Source of the DNA: Sulfuricurvum sp.
GTDB taxonomy: Bacteria > Campylobacterota > Campylobacteria > Campylobacterales > Sulfurimonadaceae
Length of the DNA stretch: 47,047 nt
Reading direction: 5' to 3'
NCBI RefSeq assembly: GCF_028712165.1
Contig: NZ_JAQTQR010000011.1
Location: forward strand, 1 to 47,047
The notes below the pieces were generated by a model, which was not told the origin of the DNA, ran no database searches, and saw only the letters and a program-made list of their open reading frames with translations. Every line of letters begins with the position of its first letter. Position 1 is the first letter of the stretch. Shown here piece by piece: positions 7,626 through 15,025 of the stretch. Position numbers and translations under genes: made by a program.

Positions 7626-9776
7626 ATGCATGCTCTAAAACTCCCATTTATACTGCAAATGAGACAAGCATCCCTTGAGTGGCTTGAAACAGACGCACCG
7701 ATTCTCATTTATATGGTCAAAGCTACCATTGCCGGATTGATCGCCCTTTGGATATCTATGAAACTAAACCTTCCGGATCCCCGAACCGCTATTTTTACCG
7801 TTTTTATCGTTATGCAGCCTCAGAGCGGTCTGGTTTTTTCCAAAAGCTATTATCGCGTCGTCGGAACGATCGTCGGTGTAGGGATCTCACTGCTTATGAT
7901 GGGATTCTTTGCCCAGGATCCGATCTGGTTTATCACTTTCTTTGCGATTTGGATCGGTATTTGTACCGCGGCAGGATTCAAATACCGCAATTTTCAGGCG
8001 TATGGATTTGTTTTAGCGGGATATACACTCTGTATCGTAGCGCTGCCTGTTATCGAAACGCCGTTGGAAGTATTTGACATTGCCGTTTCCCGATTTTCCG
8101 AGGTGGTTGTCGGTATCATGTGTGCAACAATCATCAGTGATATCCTCTTCCCGCGCCATCTCTCCGACTCACTTCTCTCCGCTGAACGTGAACGTTTCGG
8201 AAATGTCCTCTCTACCCTTGCCGATCCTGATTCGATTTTCGGCACTAAAGAAGACGTACAAGCTCAGGCAACGAGATTCTCAAGCGGTGTCGTCGGTCTC
8301 AATGCCACCCGAATCAATAGCGCTTATGAGAGCGGAGCCGATCGAAAAGACCGCCAACATTCGCAACACCTCAATCATGAGTACATGAATTTATCGACAA
8401 CCTTCCACTCTCTTAAAAATATGGTTCGAGCCATTGAGCCGCAAACATCGCCGGAGATGATGAGCACTCTTATCGATTTGTATGCTCCGATTGCTTCAAG
8501 TCTGAGAAGCTTTCGCACCAATACCTTTTCAGCCGACGATCTGAATCGTATCATACAGGAGCTCTTAGAGGCAAAAAATACCATCGGTGAGCGTGTTAAA
8601 GTTGAACAAGAGCATTTAAAACCGGTTTTGGATGAAGATTCCTATGATGCTTTTACATCCACAGCCTATTTGATAATTCGACTCTTAAGTGAACTTCATA
8701 TCCATTGTGTCACCTACCTTTCACTACTCAAACACCGTTTATCGGGCAGTACTTCTACAGAATTAAGCCGTGTCGTACGCTTTTCAACCCATACGGACAA
8801 TGTCCTTGTCGGCCTTGCAGCACTGCGTGGCAGCGGCGTTTTGTTAGTAACCATGGGATTCTGGATCGCTACCGGATGGCCTTATGCAACGCAAACCATC
8901 ACACTCGCCGTCGTTATCGGACTGTTGATCGGAACCCTGCCGAGTCCGCTGGATGCCGTTATCAATTTTTTCAAAGGAGGAATTACCGCCGTCATTTTCG
9001 CAGCAGTGTACGATTTTTACATCATTCCGGAGTTCACCTCCGATCTGTTGACTCTGAGTCTGGTGCTGGCTCCGGTTTTGGCGCTCGTTGCATGGTGGAC
9101 AACTCAGCCCAAATGGAGCGGTTTTTCACTCGGTTTTGTCTTTTTGTTTATGTACGAATGTGCCCTCGACCCGTATTACAAAATCGATCCGACCAAATTT
9201 ATGGAGAGTGCACTGGCCTATTTGATCGGAATCGTTTTTGCCGGAGCAGCTTATCTGCTTGTCAATTTTTGGTCTTGTTCATTGACGCAGCAAAGGGTAG
9301 CCAAAATATTGAGACGCCAAATCGTAACCGTTTGTGAAGGGGAGTTGACGCTTCAGCGCAGTGCATTGGAGAGTACCGGACGTGATCTCGTACAGCAATT
9401 TTCGACCCAAGGACGCCTGAATATGCGTTCGAGCCGTCTTGTTTTTGAATGGCTGCTGTTGACGTTGGAAATCGGTCGTGCAATTTTGTCAATCCGACGA
9501 AGTCTGGAGCGGCTCTATCCTCACTATCGCCACAAAAGTATCGATAACGCATTGGAATCGATCCGAATATTTTTCGATACACCGTCTGAATCGGTACGTA
9601 AAGGATTACTTATCACACTGAAAGATTCCCTTCATGAACTGCGAATAAATGAATTACCGAATGAAAAAGTGCAGTCCAATCGATTACAAACAGTGATGAA
9701 TGAACTTGCGCTCATCCGTACCGTATTGTTGAATATTGATTCATTCCCTGTGGTAACGGAGGATTCATGCCGCTAG
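7626..9776 (+). CDS. FUSC-family inner-membrane efflux protein (AaeB/YccS-like)
   Basis: A 716-residue inner-membrane protein with two membrane blocks: residues about 25-180 (including LPDPRTAIFTVFIVMQPQSG, the usual FUSC signature) and about 385-560 (including GWPYATQTITLAVVIGLLIG). Each is followed by a soluble helical region. FUSC proteins such as AaeB export hydroxylated aromatic acids; a role in removing aromatic acids or similar compounds is likely here. Its end overlaps the DUF1656 gene by 10 bases, which indicates coupled translation within the efflux operon. Confidence 0.9.
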   Translation: MHALKLPFILQMRQASLEWLETDAPILIYMVKATIAGLIALWISMKLNLPDPRTAIFTVFIVMQPQSGLVFSKSYYRVVGTIVGVGISLLMMGFFAQDPIWFITFFAIWIGICTAAGFKYRNFQAYGFVLAGYTLCIVALPVIETPLEVFDIAVSRFSEVVVGIMCATIISDILFPRHLSDSLLSAERERFGNVLSTLADPDSIFGTKEDVQAQATRFSSGVVGLNATRINSAYESGADRKDRQHSQHLNHEYMNLSTTFHSLKNMVRAIEPQTSPEMMSTLIDLYAPIASSLRSFRTNTFSADDLNRIIQELLEAKNTIGERVKVEQEHLKPVLDEDSYDAFTSTAYLIIRLLSELHIHCVTYLSLLKHRLSGSTSTELSRVVRFSTHTDNVLVGLAALRGSGVLLVTMGFWIATGWPYATQTITLAVVIGLLIGTLPSPLDAVINFFKGGITAVIFAAVYDFYIIPEFTSDLLTLSLVLAPVLALVAWWTTQPKWSGFSLGFVFLFMYECALDPYYKIDPTKFMESALAYLIGIVFAGAAYLLVNFWSCSLTQQRVAKILRRQIVTVCEGELTLQRSALESTGRDLVQQFSTQGRLNMRSSRLVFEWLLLTLEIGRAILSIRRSLERLYPHYRHKSIDNALESIRIFFDTPSESVRKGLLITLKDSLHELRINELPNEKVQSNRLQTVMNELALIRTVLLNIDSFPVVTEDSCR

Positions 9777-9967
9777 ATATAACATTGTTCGGTATCCAAA
9801 TGCCGACCCTTTTACCTATTTTTGCACTCAGTGCCGTGTTACAGATTTTGGTTGATCGCGTCATGTCTGACACCGGTTTTTACACGTATGTTTGGCATCC
9901 TGGGCTGTTTCGTACCGCCGTATTTGTCTGTATTTTTACCCTTCCGTGTCTATTGATTTATCGTTAA
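9767..9967 (+). CDS. DUF1656 small membrane protein (AaeX-like)
   Basis: A 66-residue protein with two membrane spans and the N-terminal pattern PLDITLFGIQMPTLLP, as in AaeX/DUF1656 proteins that always sit beside FUSC and HlyD genes. A strong ribosome site (GGAGG) lies inside the end of the FUSC gene. The molecular role of AaeX is unknown; its position between the pump and the adaptor supports a part in the complex. HlyD follows after 9 bases. Confidence 0.88.
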   Translation: MPLDITLFGIQMPTLLPIFALSAVLQILVDRVMSDTGFYTYVWHPGLFRTAVFVCIFTLPCLLIYR

Positions 9968-9976
9968 AGGAACACT

Positions 9977-10879
9977 ATGAACAAGAATAACAAACGCACA
10001 AAGCTACTCCGATTTTTAATTACGTTTTCGGTTGTTTCATTGGCCGTCTTTTTAGGGCTTATGCTATGGCATAACTATATGAATTCCCCTTGGACACGGG
10101 ATGGTCGCGTTCGTGCCGATGTCGTCATGATTGCACCCGATGTCAGCGGATTGGTCAGTGACCTCCGAGTCAAAGACAATCAGGAAGTACATCAGGGCGA
10201 TATTCTGTTTCAAATAGATCAAGTCCGATTTCAGCACGCTTTGCACGCAGCGCAAGCCATAGCGCAAACACGTAAAGCAGAATATGAGATGAAAAAACAC
10301 CAATCAGCACGACGCAACGCAGCAGATGATGAAATTATCTCTGCAGAAAACCGTGACGATGCGCTTTATGATGCCCAAATCGCACATGCAAAATATGAGG
10401 AGGCAATGGCACAGGTCGAGACTGCGAAACTTGATTTGGAACGCTCCACTGTCCGTGCCCCTACGGATGGCTGGATATCCAATCTTCTGTTTCGTAAAGG
10501 CGACTATGTACAAGCAGGTGAGAAACGTTTAGCCCTCATTACCAGCGGCTCATTTTGGATATATGGCTATTTTGAAGAACATAAACTCTCATTGATTCAT
10601 GTTGGAGACAAAGCAAAAATGAATATGTTAGGAACAAAATACACGGTCAAAGGGCATGTTGAAAGCATCGCACGAGGGATTTCCGACCGCGATAATACGA
10701 CAGACGGAAGACTTTTGGCCAACGTCAATCCGATTTTTACCTGGGTACGTCTTGCTCAGCGCATCCCCGTTCGTATCCATATCGACGAAGTTCCTAATGG
10801 TTTAACACTTTCTGCCGGTATGACCTGCTCGGTCAGTATTATCCCAAACAAATCTGACAAAAGGAGTGCTGCACAGTAA
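9977..10879 (+). CDS. HlyD-family periplasmic adaptor (AaeA-like)
   Basis: A 300-residue membrane-fusion protein: one N-terminal span (about residues 12-33), then WTRDGRVRADVVMIAPDVSG and a biotinyl-lipoyl-like half, a short helical hairpin (about 85-150), the second lipoyl half (STVRAPTDGWISNL) and a beta-barrel region. This order is that of AaeA/EmrA adaptors, which join an inner-membrane pump to an outer-membrane duct. It closes the operon marR / nodT / fusc / DUF1656 / hlyD. AAAGGAAC precedes the ATG. Confidence 0.92.
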   Translation: MNKNNKRTKLLRFLITFSVVSLAVFLGLMLWHNYMNSPWTRDGRVRADVVMIAPDVSGLVSDLRVKDNQEVHQGDILFQIDQVRFQHALHAAQAIAQTRKAEYEMKKHQSARRNAADDEIISAENRDDALYDAQIAHAKYEEAMAQVETAKLDLERSTVRAPTDGWISNLLFRKGDYVQAGEKRLALITSGSFWIYGYFEEHKLSLIHVGDKAKMNMLGTKYTVKGHVESIARGISDRDNTTDGRLLANVNPIFTWVRLAQRIPVRIHIDEVPNGLTLSAGMTCSVSIIPNKSDKRSAAQ

Positions 10880-10884
10880 TAACA

Positions 10885-10926
10885 CTAACCGCAATGGCAC
10901 TTAGTCGCCTCTTTCGAGGCAGAAAA
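10885..10926 (+). repeat. Leader repeat copy A
   Basis: This copy carries CTAACCGCAATGGCACTTAG followed by a GCCTC-TTTC-GAGGC hairpin (10907-10920) and AGAAAA. It aligns, less closely, with copies B and C. It begins just after the hlyD stop and ends 26 bases before the ATG of the Cys-rich Sel1 gene. It could end the hlyD message or act in the leader of the next gene. Confidence 0.6.
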
Positions 10927-10952
10927 CAAAATAGATACAAAGGAAGTAAATT

Positions 10953-11261
10953 ATGAAAAAGGTACTTAAAATAGTTTCATCGTTGATGGTTGCAGGAGTT
11001 ATTTCATCATGTTATGCCGATAGTTATACAGACGGCAAAAAAGCTTTTGAGGAAAAAATGTATTCGAAATCAGTCGAAGCATTTACTCAAGCATGCAGTG
11101 AAAATAATTTTAAAGGGTGTTATGAACTGGGTAAAATGTATGAAAACGGCATGGGAGTAGCACAAAACAAATACGAGGCCGGTACCTTGTATGCACAGGC
11201 TTGTAGAGGCGGAGAATCATTAGGATGCAGCAATATGACCCTAAGCTATGATACTCCCTGA
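10953..11261 (+). CDS. Cys-rich Sel1-repeat exported protein (Hcp-like)
   Basis: A 102-residue protein with a signal peptide in residues 1-22. The end of the signal, VISSCYADS, could be a lipobox (ISSC) or a signal-peptidase-I site. The mature part has Sel1-like repeats with paired cysteines (ACSENNFKGCYELGKMYENG, then ACRGGESLGCSNM), as in the Helicobacter cysteine-rich proteins, where each repeat is closed by a disulfide. It is short, holding about two repeats. Role unknown; many relatives are secreted or periplasmic binding modules. AAGGAAG precedes the ATG, and repeat copy A lies immediately upstream. Confidence 0.78.
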   Translation: MKKVLKIVSSLMVAGVISSCYADSYTDGKKAFEEKMYSKSVEAFTQACSENNFKGCYELGKMYENGMGVAQNKYEAGTLYAQACRGGESLGCSNMTLSYDTP

Positions 11262-11270
11262 AAAATAAAT

Positions 11271-11618
11271 TCAGGCAGTAAGCTGTGCTATGAGTAAAGA
11301 AGCCCGAACAGAAGCTTTAAAAGATTTCATTTTCTCTTGAGTGATGATGGCCATAGCCATTTCACGCTCTTTTTTGATCTTTGCATAGAGAGATGCTGTA
11401 GGTGTGCTCCGAGCTTCACGGATCAAGGCATGAACACTTTCATCGAATATTTGACTCTCATATGGACTAAGAGCATCATAAAGTGCCATAAAAACGGCTC
11501 TCTGCTCATCATCCATTTTGCATGAGTCATCCGTGATCTTTAAAGCGACCGTAACGGAACAATCTCGGGAGAAAATATCAAGATCAGAAGCAACCTTTTC
11601 GATCGGCTTCACGCTCAC
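11271..11618 (-). CDS. Unknown 115-residue protein, last gene of nif-accessory operon
   Basis: The GTG start overlaps the ferredoxin stop (GTGA), so translation is coupled with that gene. The protein is soluble and mostly helical by composition, with an acidic N-terminal half and a basic helical C-terminal half (YAKIKKEREMAMAIITQEKM). Two cysteines (SRDCS and DDSCK) are not in a known cluster motif. I recognise no family. Its placement suggests a function linked to ferredoxin or nitrogenase cofactor maturation, but this is only context. Confidence 0.65.
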   Translation of the reverse strand: MSVKPIEKVASDLDIFSRDCSVTVALKITDDSCKMDDEQRAVFMALYDALSPYESQIFDESVHALIREARSTPTASLYAKIKKEREMAMAIITQEKMKSFKASVRASLLIAQLTA

Positions 11619-12010
11619 CCTACTTCTTCGAGATCTTCCGGCTCTTCTTGAACAACATGCCCGACACCGCGCATCTCATTCGGAATATCTTTACGATATT
11701 TTTTCTCTCTAAATGCCGGAGATTTAGGAACACCGTTTTTCTCTCCGAGTTTATACATCTCTGCATTTAAGAAATGCGCATCAAACTCTTTGGTATACGG
11801 CATATCCCATGTAATACATCCGATACTCGGACAAATCGCAGCACATTGTGGATCATCATACACACCGACACACTCGATACACTTCTCCGGTTGAACGTAA
11901 TAGCGTTTATTACCGGTAGGGTTGTTCATATCATCCACGATCGCATTGACCGGACATTGTTGCAAACACGCATCACATGTGATACAGGTATCATCAATAA
12001 TTACAGACAT
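11615..12010 (-). CDS. Two-[4Fe-4S] ferredoxin, nif-associated (second copy)
   Basis: A 131-residue ferredoxin. The first cluster motif is CITCDACLQQCP (residues about 9-20); the second has CIEC, then an eight-residue insertion, then CAAICP, as in Allochromatium-type and YfhL-type ferredoxins. The tail shares IGCITWDMPYTKEF with the paralogue at 12481-12855. Such proteins give low-potential electrons, often to nitrogenase or its maturation enzymes. The ribosome site AAGGAG directly follows repeat copy B on the same strand. It is separated from the upstream NifX-like gene by 76 bases that hold two hairpins. Confidence 0.9.
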   Translation of the reverse strand: MSVIIDDTCITCDACLQQCPVNAIVDDMNNPTGNKRYYVQPEKCIECVGVYDDPQCAAICPSIGCITWDMPYTKEFDAHFLNAEMYKLGEKNGVPKSPAFREKKYRKDIPNEMRGVGHVVQEEPEDLEEVG

Positions 12011-12023
12011 TTTATCTCCTTAG

Positions 12024-12075
12024 CAAATCTGCCCCAAAGGGGCAAGCTTTAGTGCCTTAGCGGCAAGCGTAGCTA
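12024..12075 (-). repeat. Leader repeat copy B
   Basis: Read on the minus strand it is nearly identical to copy C over about 37 bases (core GCCGCTAAGGCACTAAAGC), ending in a TGCCCC-AAA-GGGGCA hairpin at 12030-12044. It sits in the gap between the NifX-like gene and the second ferredoxin, with the ferredoxin ribosome site about 10 bases after the hairpin. Confidence 0.7.
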
Positions 12076-12095
12076 TCTGGATGTATTCAGATAGC
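12072..12095 (-). terminator. Perfect 8-bp stem at the end of the NifX-like gene
   Basis: GCTATCTG and CAGATAGC pair around an 8-base loop, and the structure spans the NifX-like stop codon. There is no T-run on the minus strand after it, so it looks more like an RNA-processing or stability hairpin within the operon than an intrinsic terminator. Confidence 0.4.
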
Positions 12096-12470
12096 GTTAT
12101 TATCTTTGGACGTGTGAACAATACGCTGTAACCACGGCGGCGGATTGCCCAGTAAGAGCTCTTGAAGTTTGACGATCGTCTCATCGATTCGATCGTTTTC
12201 TCCAGAGCGCATCGGATATATTTTTGATGCCAACACCATTTTAGAAGCGGTTGGCCCGATTTGAGAGCAGTACATAATGTCTGCTTCTTTGACCGTACTT
12301 ATTTTATAAGCCAGTTTTTCGTGTTCGTCTTCAATCGCATCTTGGGAACTGTCCAATGTTTTGACAAATTCGGCACTATCTTCGGTGATGCGGTAAAGCT
12401 CAAAACTCTTCGACCATCCAAAATGCTGATTGACAGTGATCCCATCCGATGAAGCAAACGCGATAAGCAT
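12087..12470 (-). CDS. NifX/NafY-like FeMo-cofactor-binding family protein
   Basis: A 127-residue protein with the dinitrogenase iron-molybdenum cofactor family domain (PF02579 type): IAFASSDGITVNQHFGWSKSFELY at the N-terminus in outline, then ADIMYCSQIGPTAS and the G-rich helix. Members (NifX, NafY, the NifB C-terminus) bind FeMo-co or its precursor. It lies 10 bases after the first ferredoxin gene, with AAGGA before the ATG, and therefore in the same operon as the ferredoxin and NifU-like genes. Which cofactor it carries is unknown. Confidence 0.88.
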   Translation of the reverse strand: MLIAFASSDGITVNQHFGWSKSFELYRITEDSAEFVKTLDSSQDAIEDEHEKLAYKISTVKEADIMYCSQIGPTASKMVLASKIYPMRSGENDRIDETIVKLQELLLGNPPPWLQRIVHTSKDNNAI

Positions 12471-12480
12471 GACTTATCCT

Positions 12481-12855
12481 TTAGACCGCTACTGCTTCAC
12501 GCGCTTCGCGAGCTGCAATAGAGATATCATCACGGAAGGTTTGCGGAGCAACTTCCGGAGTCAAAACACCACGTTTTTTACTTGAACCAATAACATACTC
12601 AGAACTGTTGACATAATAGTCATTGTACTCTGCTGTATACGGCATATCCCATACGATACAACCCTCAGTTGGACATTCCGCTGCACAGGCAGGTGTTTCT
12701 GCATGACCCACGCACTCAATACATTTTTCCGGTTTTACATAGGTATATTCCCAGTCATCACGCGGTGAATCGCCTTCACTTGCGATTGCTCCTACAGGAC
12801 ATACTTCGACACAAGCGTCGCAGTTGATACATAAATCAGTTATTAATACAGCCAT
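12481..12855 (-). CDS. Two-[4Fe-4S] ferredoxin, nif-associated (first copy)
   Basis: A 124-residue ferredoxin with CINCDACVEVCP and, after about 25 residues, CIEC with an eight-residue insertion and CAAECP. The C-terminal extension holds GCIVWDMPYTAEY and a further tail. It is paralogous to the gene at 11615-12010: both have the same cluster spacing and the WDMPYT motif. It probably donates electrons to nitrogenase or cofactor-assembly steps. It starts 3 bases after the Mop-like gene, so they are co-transcribed. Confidence 0.9.
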   Translation of the reverse strand: MAVLITDLCINCDACVEVCPVGAIASEGDSPRDDWEYTYVKPEKCIECVGHAETPACAAECPTEGCIVWDMPYTAEYNDYYVNSSEYVIGSSKKRGVLTPEVAPQTFRDDISIAAREAREAVAV

Positions 12856-12858
12856 AAT

Positions 12859-13311
12859 TTACTCCTTGGTGGCTAGATATAATTTGTCTTTGCAATTTTC
12901 ATACGAGGTTGAATCCAATACCGGAAGAAGTTTGATATCGACGGCTTTAAGCAGCAAAGTTACCGAGCACCCCTCACAAAGTTCCATCCGCTCAAACGCA
13001 TCGGTTGTTATGAGAGAATTGAGTTTCCCGCATGGGGTATCGACACTCACTTCACTGAGAACCAAACCCTTACGAAAATGTTGCAATTCTCCGCTCAAGT
13101 GATTTTCGATCGATACACTTCCCTCTTTGCTTCCGGTGCAAAGTGCAATTGCCGCTTCTTGGATACGGCACTCGACTTCATCACCGATACGAAGCCATTT
13201 CGGTGCTTCGGTTTTCAGCAGTTTCAAATCCGTATTGTTTACCCGTACGGTAATGCAACTGAAAAACTCATCGCTTTTGATATCTTCAACCCGTGCAACC
13301 ATCGCATTCAT
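12859..13311 (-). CDS. Molybdenum-binding Mop/TOBE-domain protein
   Basis: A 150-residue protein made of two TOBE-like units. The first, about residues 3-62, contains VARVEDIKSDEFFSCITVRV and LRIGDEVECRIQEAAIALCTG; the second, about 63-135, has SVSIENHLSGELQHF and CEGCSVTLLLKAVDIKLLPV. Such di-Mop proteins bind molybdate or tungstate oxyanions in the cytoplasm and store or buffer them. Between a NifU-like gene and a ferredoxin gene, a job in molybdenum supply for FeMo-co is likely. Binding residues were not mapped one by one. Confidence 0.8.
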   Translation of the reverse strand: MNAMVARVEDIKSDEFFSCITVRVNNTDLKLLKTEAPKWLRIGDEVECRIQEAAIALCTGSKEGSVSIENHLSGELQHFRKGLVLSEVSVDTPCGKLNSLITTDAFERMELCEGCSVTLLLKAVDIKLLPVLDSTSYENCKDKLYLATKE

Positions 13312-13320
13312 AACACCCTC

Positions 13321-14211
13321 CTACCAAAGATAGATAACGATTCTTTTATCAATAACGTTTTCGAATTGCTCTAAAATCATTCCTGCTGTGGAAGTCGGCC
13401 CAAGATGACATCCCGAACACGCTCCCAAATAACGAAGCCAGATTTCAGGAGTATCTCCGCTGACATAATTTACAAGTTCAACCCCGCCGCCGTCACTTGC
13501 AAGTATCGGAGCGAGATTTTCAGCAATGACCATTTCGACTTTGGCCCGTTGAGAAGATTCATCCATCATCCGAAATGCGACATTTATGTCGGACGCATCA
13601 TTTTGATTACTGACATAGGTGAGGAGAGCATGGGCCTGAGCTTCTCCGGCATGAGCCGCTTTGATCATCCATTTCATAGAGTTCACTATATCGTCGTTGC
13701 GCAACAAGATTCCGAGTTTCAGTTGTGCGGTCGGCATATTCGCTTCAGCCGCAACCGTATAATGACGGATTGACAGATCTTTATCCGCCGTTACACCGAT
13801 CCCATTTTCGTACATTCCGCCCAGATAAAACGATGCCGTTTCATGCCCCATGGATGCAGCACGTTCAAACAGAGTAAATGCGGTAGAAATACTTTTAGCG
13901 ACTCCGAATCCTTTGACATACATGGTTCCGAGGTTAACCATCGCATCCGGGTTAGTATGAACCAACCCTTCCCAGATCGATTTTGCAACCATATAATCTT
14001 TGCGATCATAGGCAGCAATCGCTTCCTCCATCAATGATTGTGCTTCCATATTTTTCTCCTCGTTTCGTTTTAAATTTCTACGTAAATCGCTCATAGCCTC
14101 GTCATAGGTATCACCATACCCTTTGACTTCCGGAAAATCACAACTATAAATCTCATAACCGTCACCCTCTTCATTACTGAAATAGTGATAATGGGTACGA
14201 AGTTCATCCAT
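13321..14211 (-). CDS. HicB-like / Sel1-repeat / NifU C-terminal fusion protein
   Basis: A 296-residue protein with three parts. Residues 6-52 resemble the HicB fold (DGYEIYSCDFPEVKGYGDTYDEA). Residues about 60-225 are Sel1 repeats (LGTMYVKGFGVA, LGGMYENGIGV). The last 70 residues match the NifU C-terminal Fe-S scaffold, with GACSGCHLGP giving the CxxC pair Cys265 and Cys268. A second start is possible at 14049, where GAGGAG lies close to the ATG, which would omit the HicB part and leave 242 residues. It heads the minus-strand nif-accessory operon. A scaffold that delivers Fe-S clusters and binds a partner through Sel1 repeats is plausible. Confidence 0.82.
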   Translation of the reverse strand: MDELRTHYHYFSNEEGDGYEIYSCDFPEVKGYGDTYDEAMSDLRRNLKRNEEKNMEAQSLMEEAIAAYDRKDYMVAKSIWEGLVHTNPDAMVNLGTMYVKGFGVAKSISTAFTLFERAASMGHETASFYLGGMYENGIGVTADKDLSIRHYTVAAEANMPTAQLKLGILLRNDDIVNSMKWMIKAAHAGEAQAHALLTYVSNQNDASDINVAFRMMDESSQRAKVEMVIAENLAPILASDGGGVELVNYVSGDTPEIWLRYLGACSGCHLGPTSTAGMILEQFENVIDKRIVIYLW

Positions 14212-14240
14212 CGTTAACTCTTTTATTTATTTTGAACACA

Positions 14241-14259
14241 ATCGGAGCAAAGCCCCGAT
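14241..14259. other. Hairpin in the divergent nif-accessory promoter region
   Basis: ATCGG and CCGAT pair with a GC / GC inner stem across one mismatch. It lies next to repeat copy C in the 198-base gap between the NifU fusion and the NifX-like gene. Role unknown; it could be part of a control site for both operons. Confidence 0.35.
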
Positions 14260-14314
14260 TTGCTACGCTAGCCGCTATGGCACTAAAGCTTGCCTCATAA
14301 CGAGGCAGAATTTT
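14260..14314 (+). repeat. Leader repeat copy C
   Basis: This copy carries TGCTACGCTAGCCGCTATGG, then CACTAAAGCT and the hairpin TGCCTC-ATAAC-GAGGCA (14291-14307), followed by GAATTTT. It shares with copy B a core of about 37 bases with three mismatches. It lies 96 bases before the ATG of the plus-strand NifX-like gene. The T-run after the hairpin is short and interrupted. Confidence 0.7.
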
Positions 14315-14409
14315 CATCTCTACTTTAAATTTCTACCTTGCAATTGCCGTTCTAAATGCTATGAATAAAAAATGCATAACCGTTTTAAAATACACACAAA
14401 GGAACAGCA

Positions 14410-14805
14410 ATGATCGCAATCCCTGTGGAATCCGATAATGGTACCCCTATGAGTACCAAGCTCTTCGGTAACGCTAAATTTTTTGCTATGGTTGAACCCT
14501 CCGGCAAGGAGTACACCATCATCCCAAACGAAGGCTGCGGTAACGGTATCCAAACGGCTAACTATTTGTTAGAGCAAGGTGCTTCGTCAGCTTTATACGG
14601 TTTTTTAGGAGACGGACCATTCCACGTTATGGTTCGTGGAGGAATGGACGTTTATTGGCTTGGAAAAGAGACGATGCCTCTGAACAAAGCCATAGAAACC
14701 GCACTTTCTGAGTCGTTAGTACACGTCACGACAGAAAATGCCGCGCTCTACCTTGATCCGGGCACTGCCGCCGGTGCGTGCGAATGCGGGTGTACCCATG
14801 ACTGA
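14410..14805 (+). CDS. NifX-like protein with Cys-rich C-terminus
   Basis: A 131-residue protein of the dinitrogenase iron-molybdenum cofactor family: MIAIPVESDNGTPMSTKLFG at the N-terminus, ALYGFLGDGPFHVM in the middle and a G-rich segment. Unlike the NifX-like protein at 12087-12470, it has an internal GCGNG and ends with ACECGCTHD, three cysteines that could bind a metal or cluster. AAAGGAAC precedes the ATG. The stop overlaps the next gene's start. It heads the plus-strand nif-accessory operon. Confidence 0.86.
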   Translation: MIAIPVESDNGTPMSTKLFGNAKFFAMVEPSGKEYTIIPNEGCGNGIQTANYLLEQGASSALYGFLGDGPFHVMVRGGMDVYWLGKETMPLNKAIETALSESLVHVTTENAALYLDPGTAAGACECGCTHD

Positions 14806-15025
14806 AGTTATCACATCCGAGATGGAAGAAATTCGTCGCCTAATCGCCGAAACCGTCGCTAAACGCAATGCCCTTAAAACCGAAATGGCACAATGGTACG
14901 AAGCACACAGCAAACGCTTTGAGCGAACCAATGAGCTCATCACTGTTGATTCGACGTTGAGTGAACTCGATAGCCATTACAAACGTTTATGGGATTATCA
15001 TAACGGCCGTTCAAGAGCGTCATGA
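14798..15025 (+). CDS. Small helical protein, unknown, in nif-accessory operon
   Basis: A 75-residue protein, strongly helical and probably coiled-coil (EMEEIRRLIAETVAKRNALK). The ATG overlaps the NifX-like stop by 8 bases, supporting this start over an upstream in-frame one. Small helical proteins of similar size (the Rop-like/CCE_0567 group) occur next to NifX in other nif clusters, but the HDLAE motif of that group is not seen, so I leave it unnamed. Its end overlaps the next gene by 4 bases (ATGA). Confidence 0.7.
   Translation: MTEVITSEMEEIRRLIAETVAKRNALKTEMAQWYEAHSKRFERTNELITVDSTLSELDSHYKRLWDYHNGRSRAS

Noticed and set aside
14275-14296. A sigma-54-like TGGCAC ... TTGC motif in the leader repeats (copies B and C)
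   Set aside because: The GG-to-GC distance is 11 bases instead of the required 10 in both copies, and copy A breaks the pattern, so it is not called a -24/-12 promoter.
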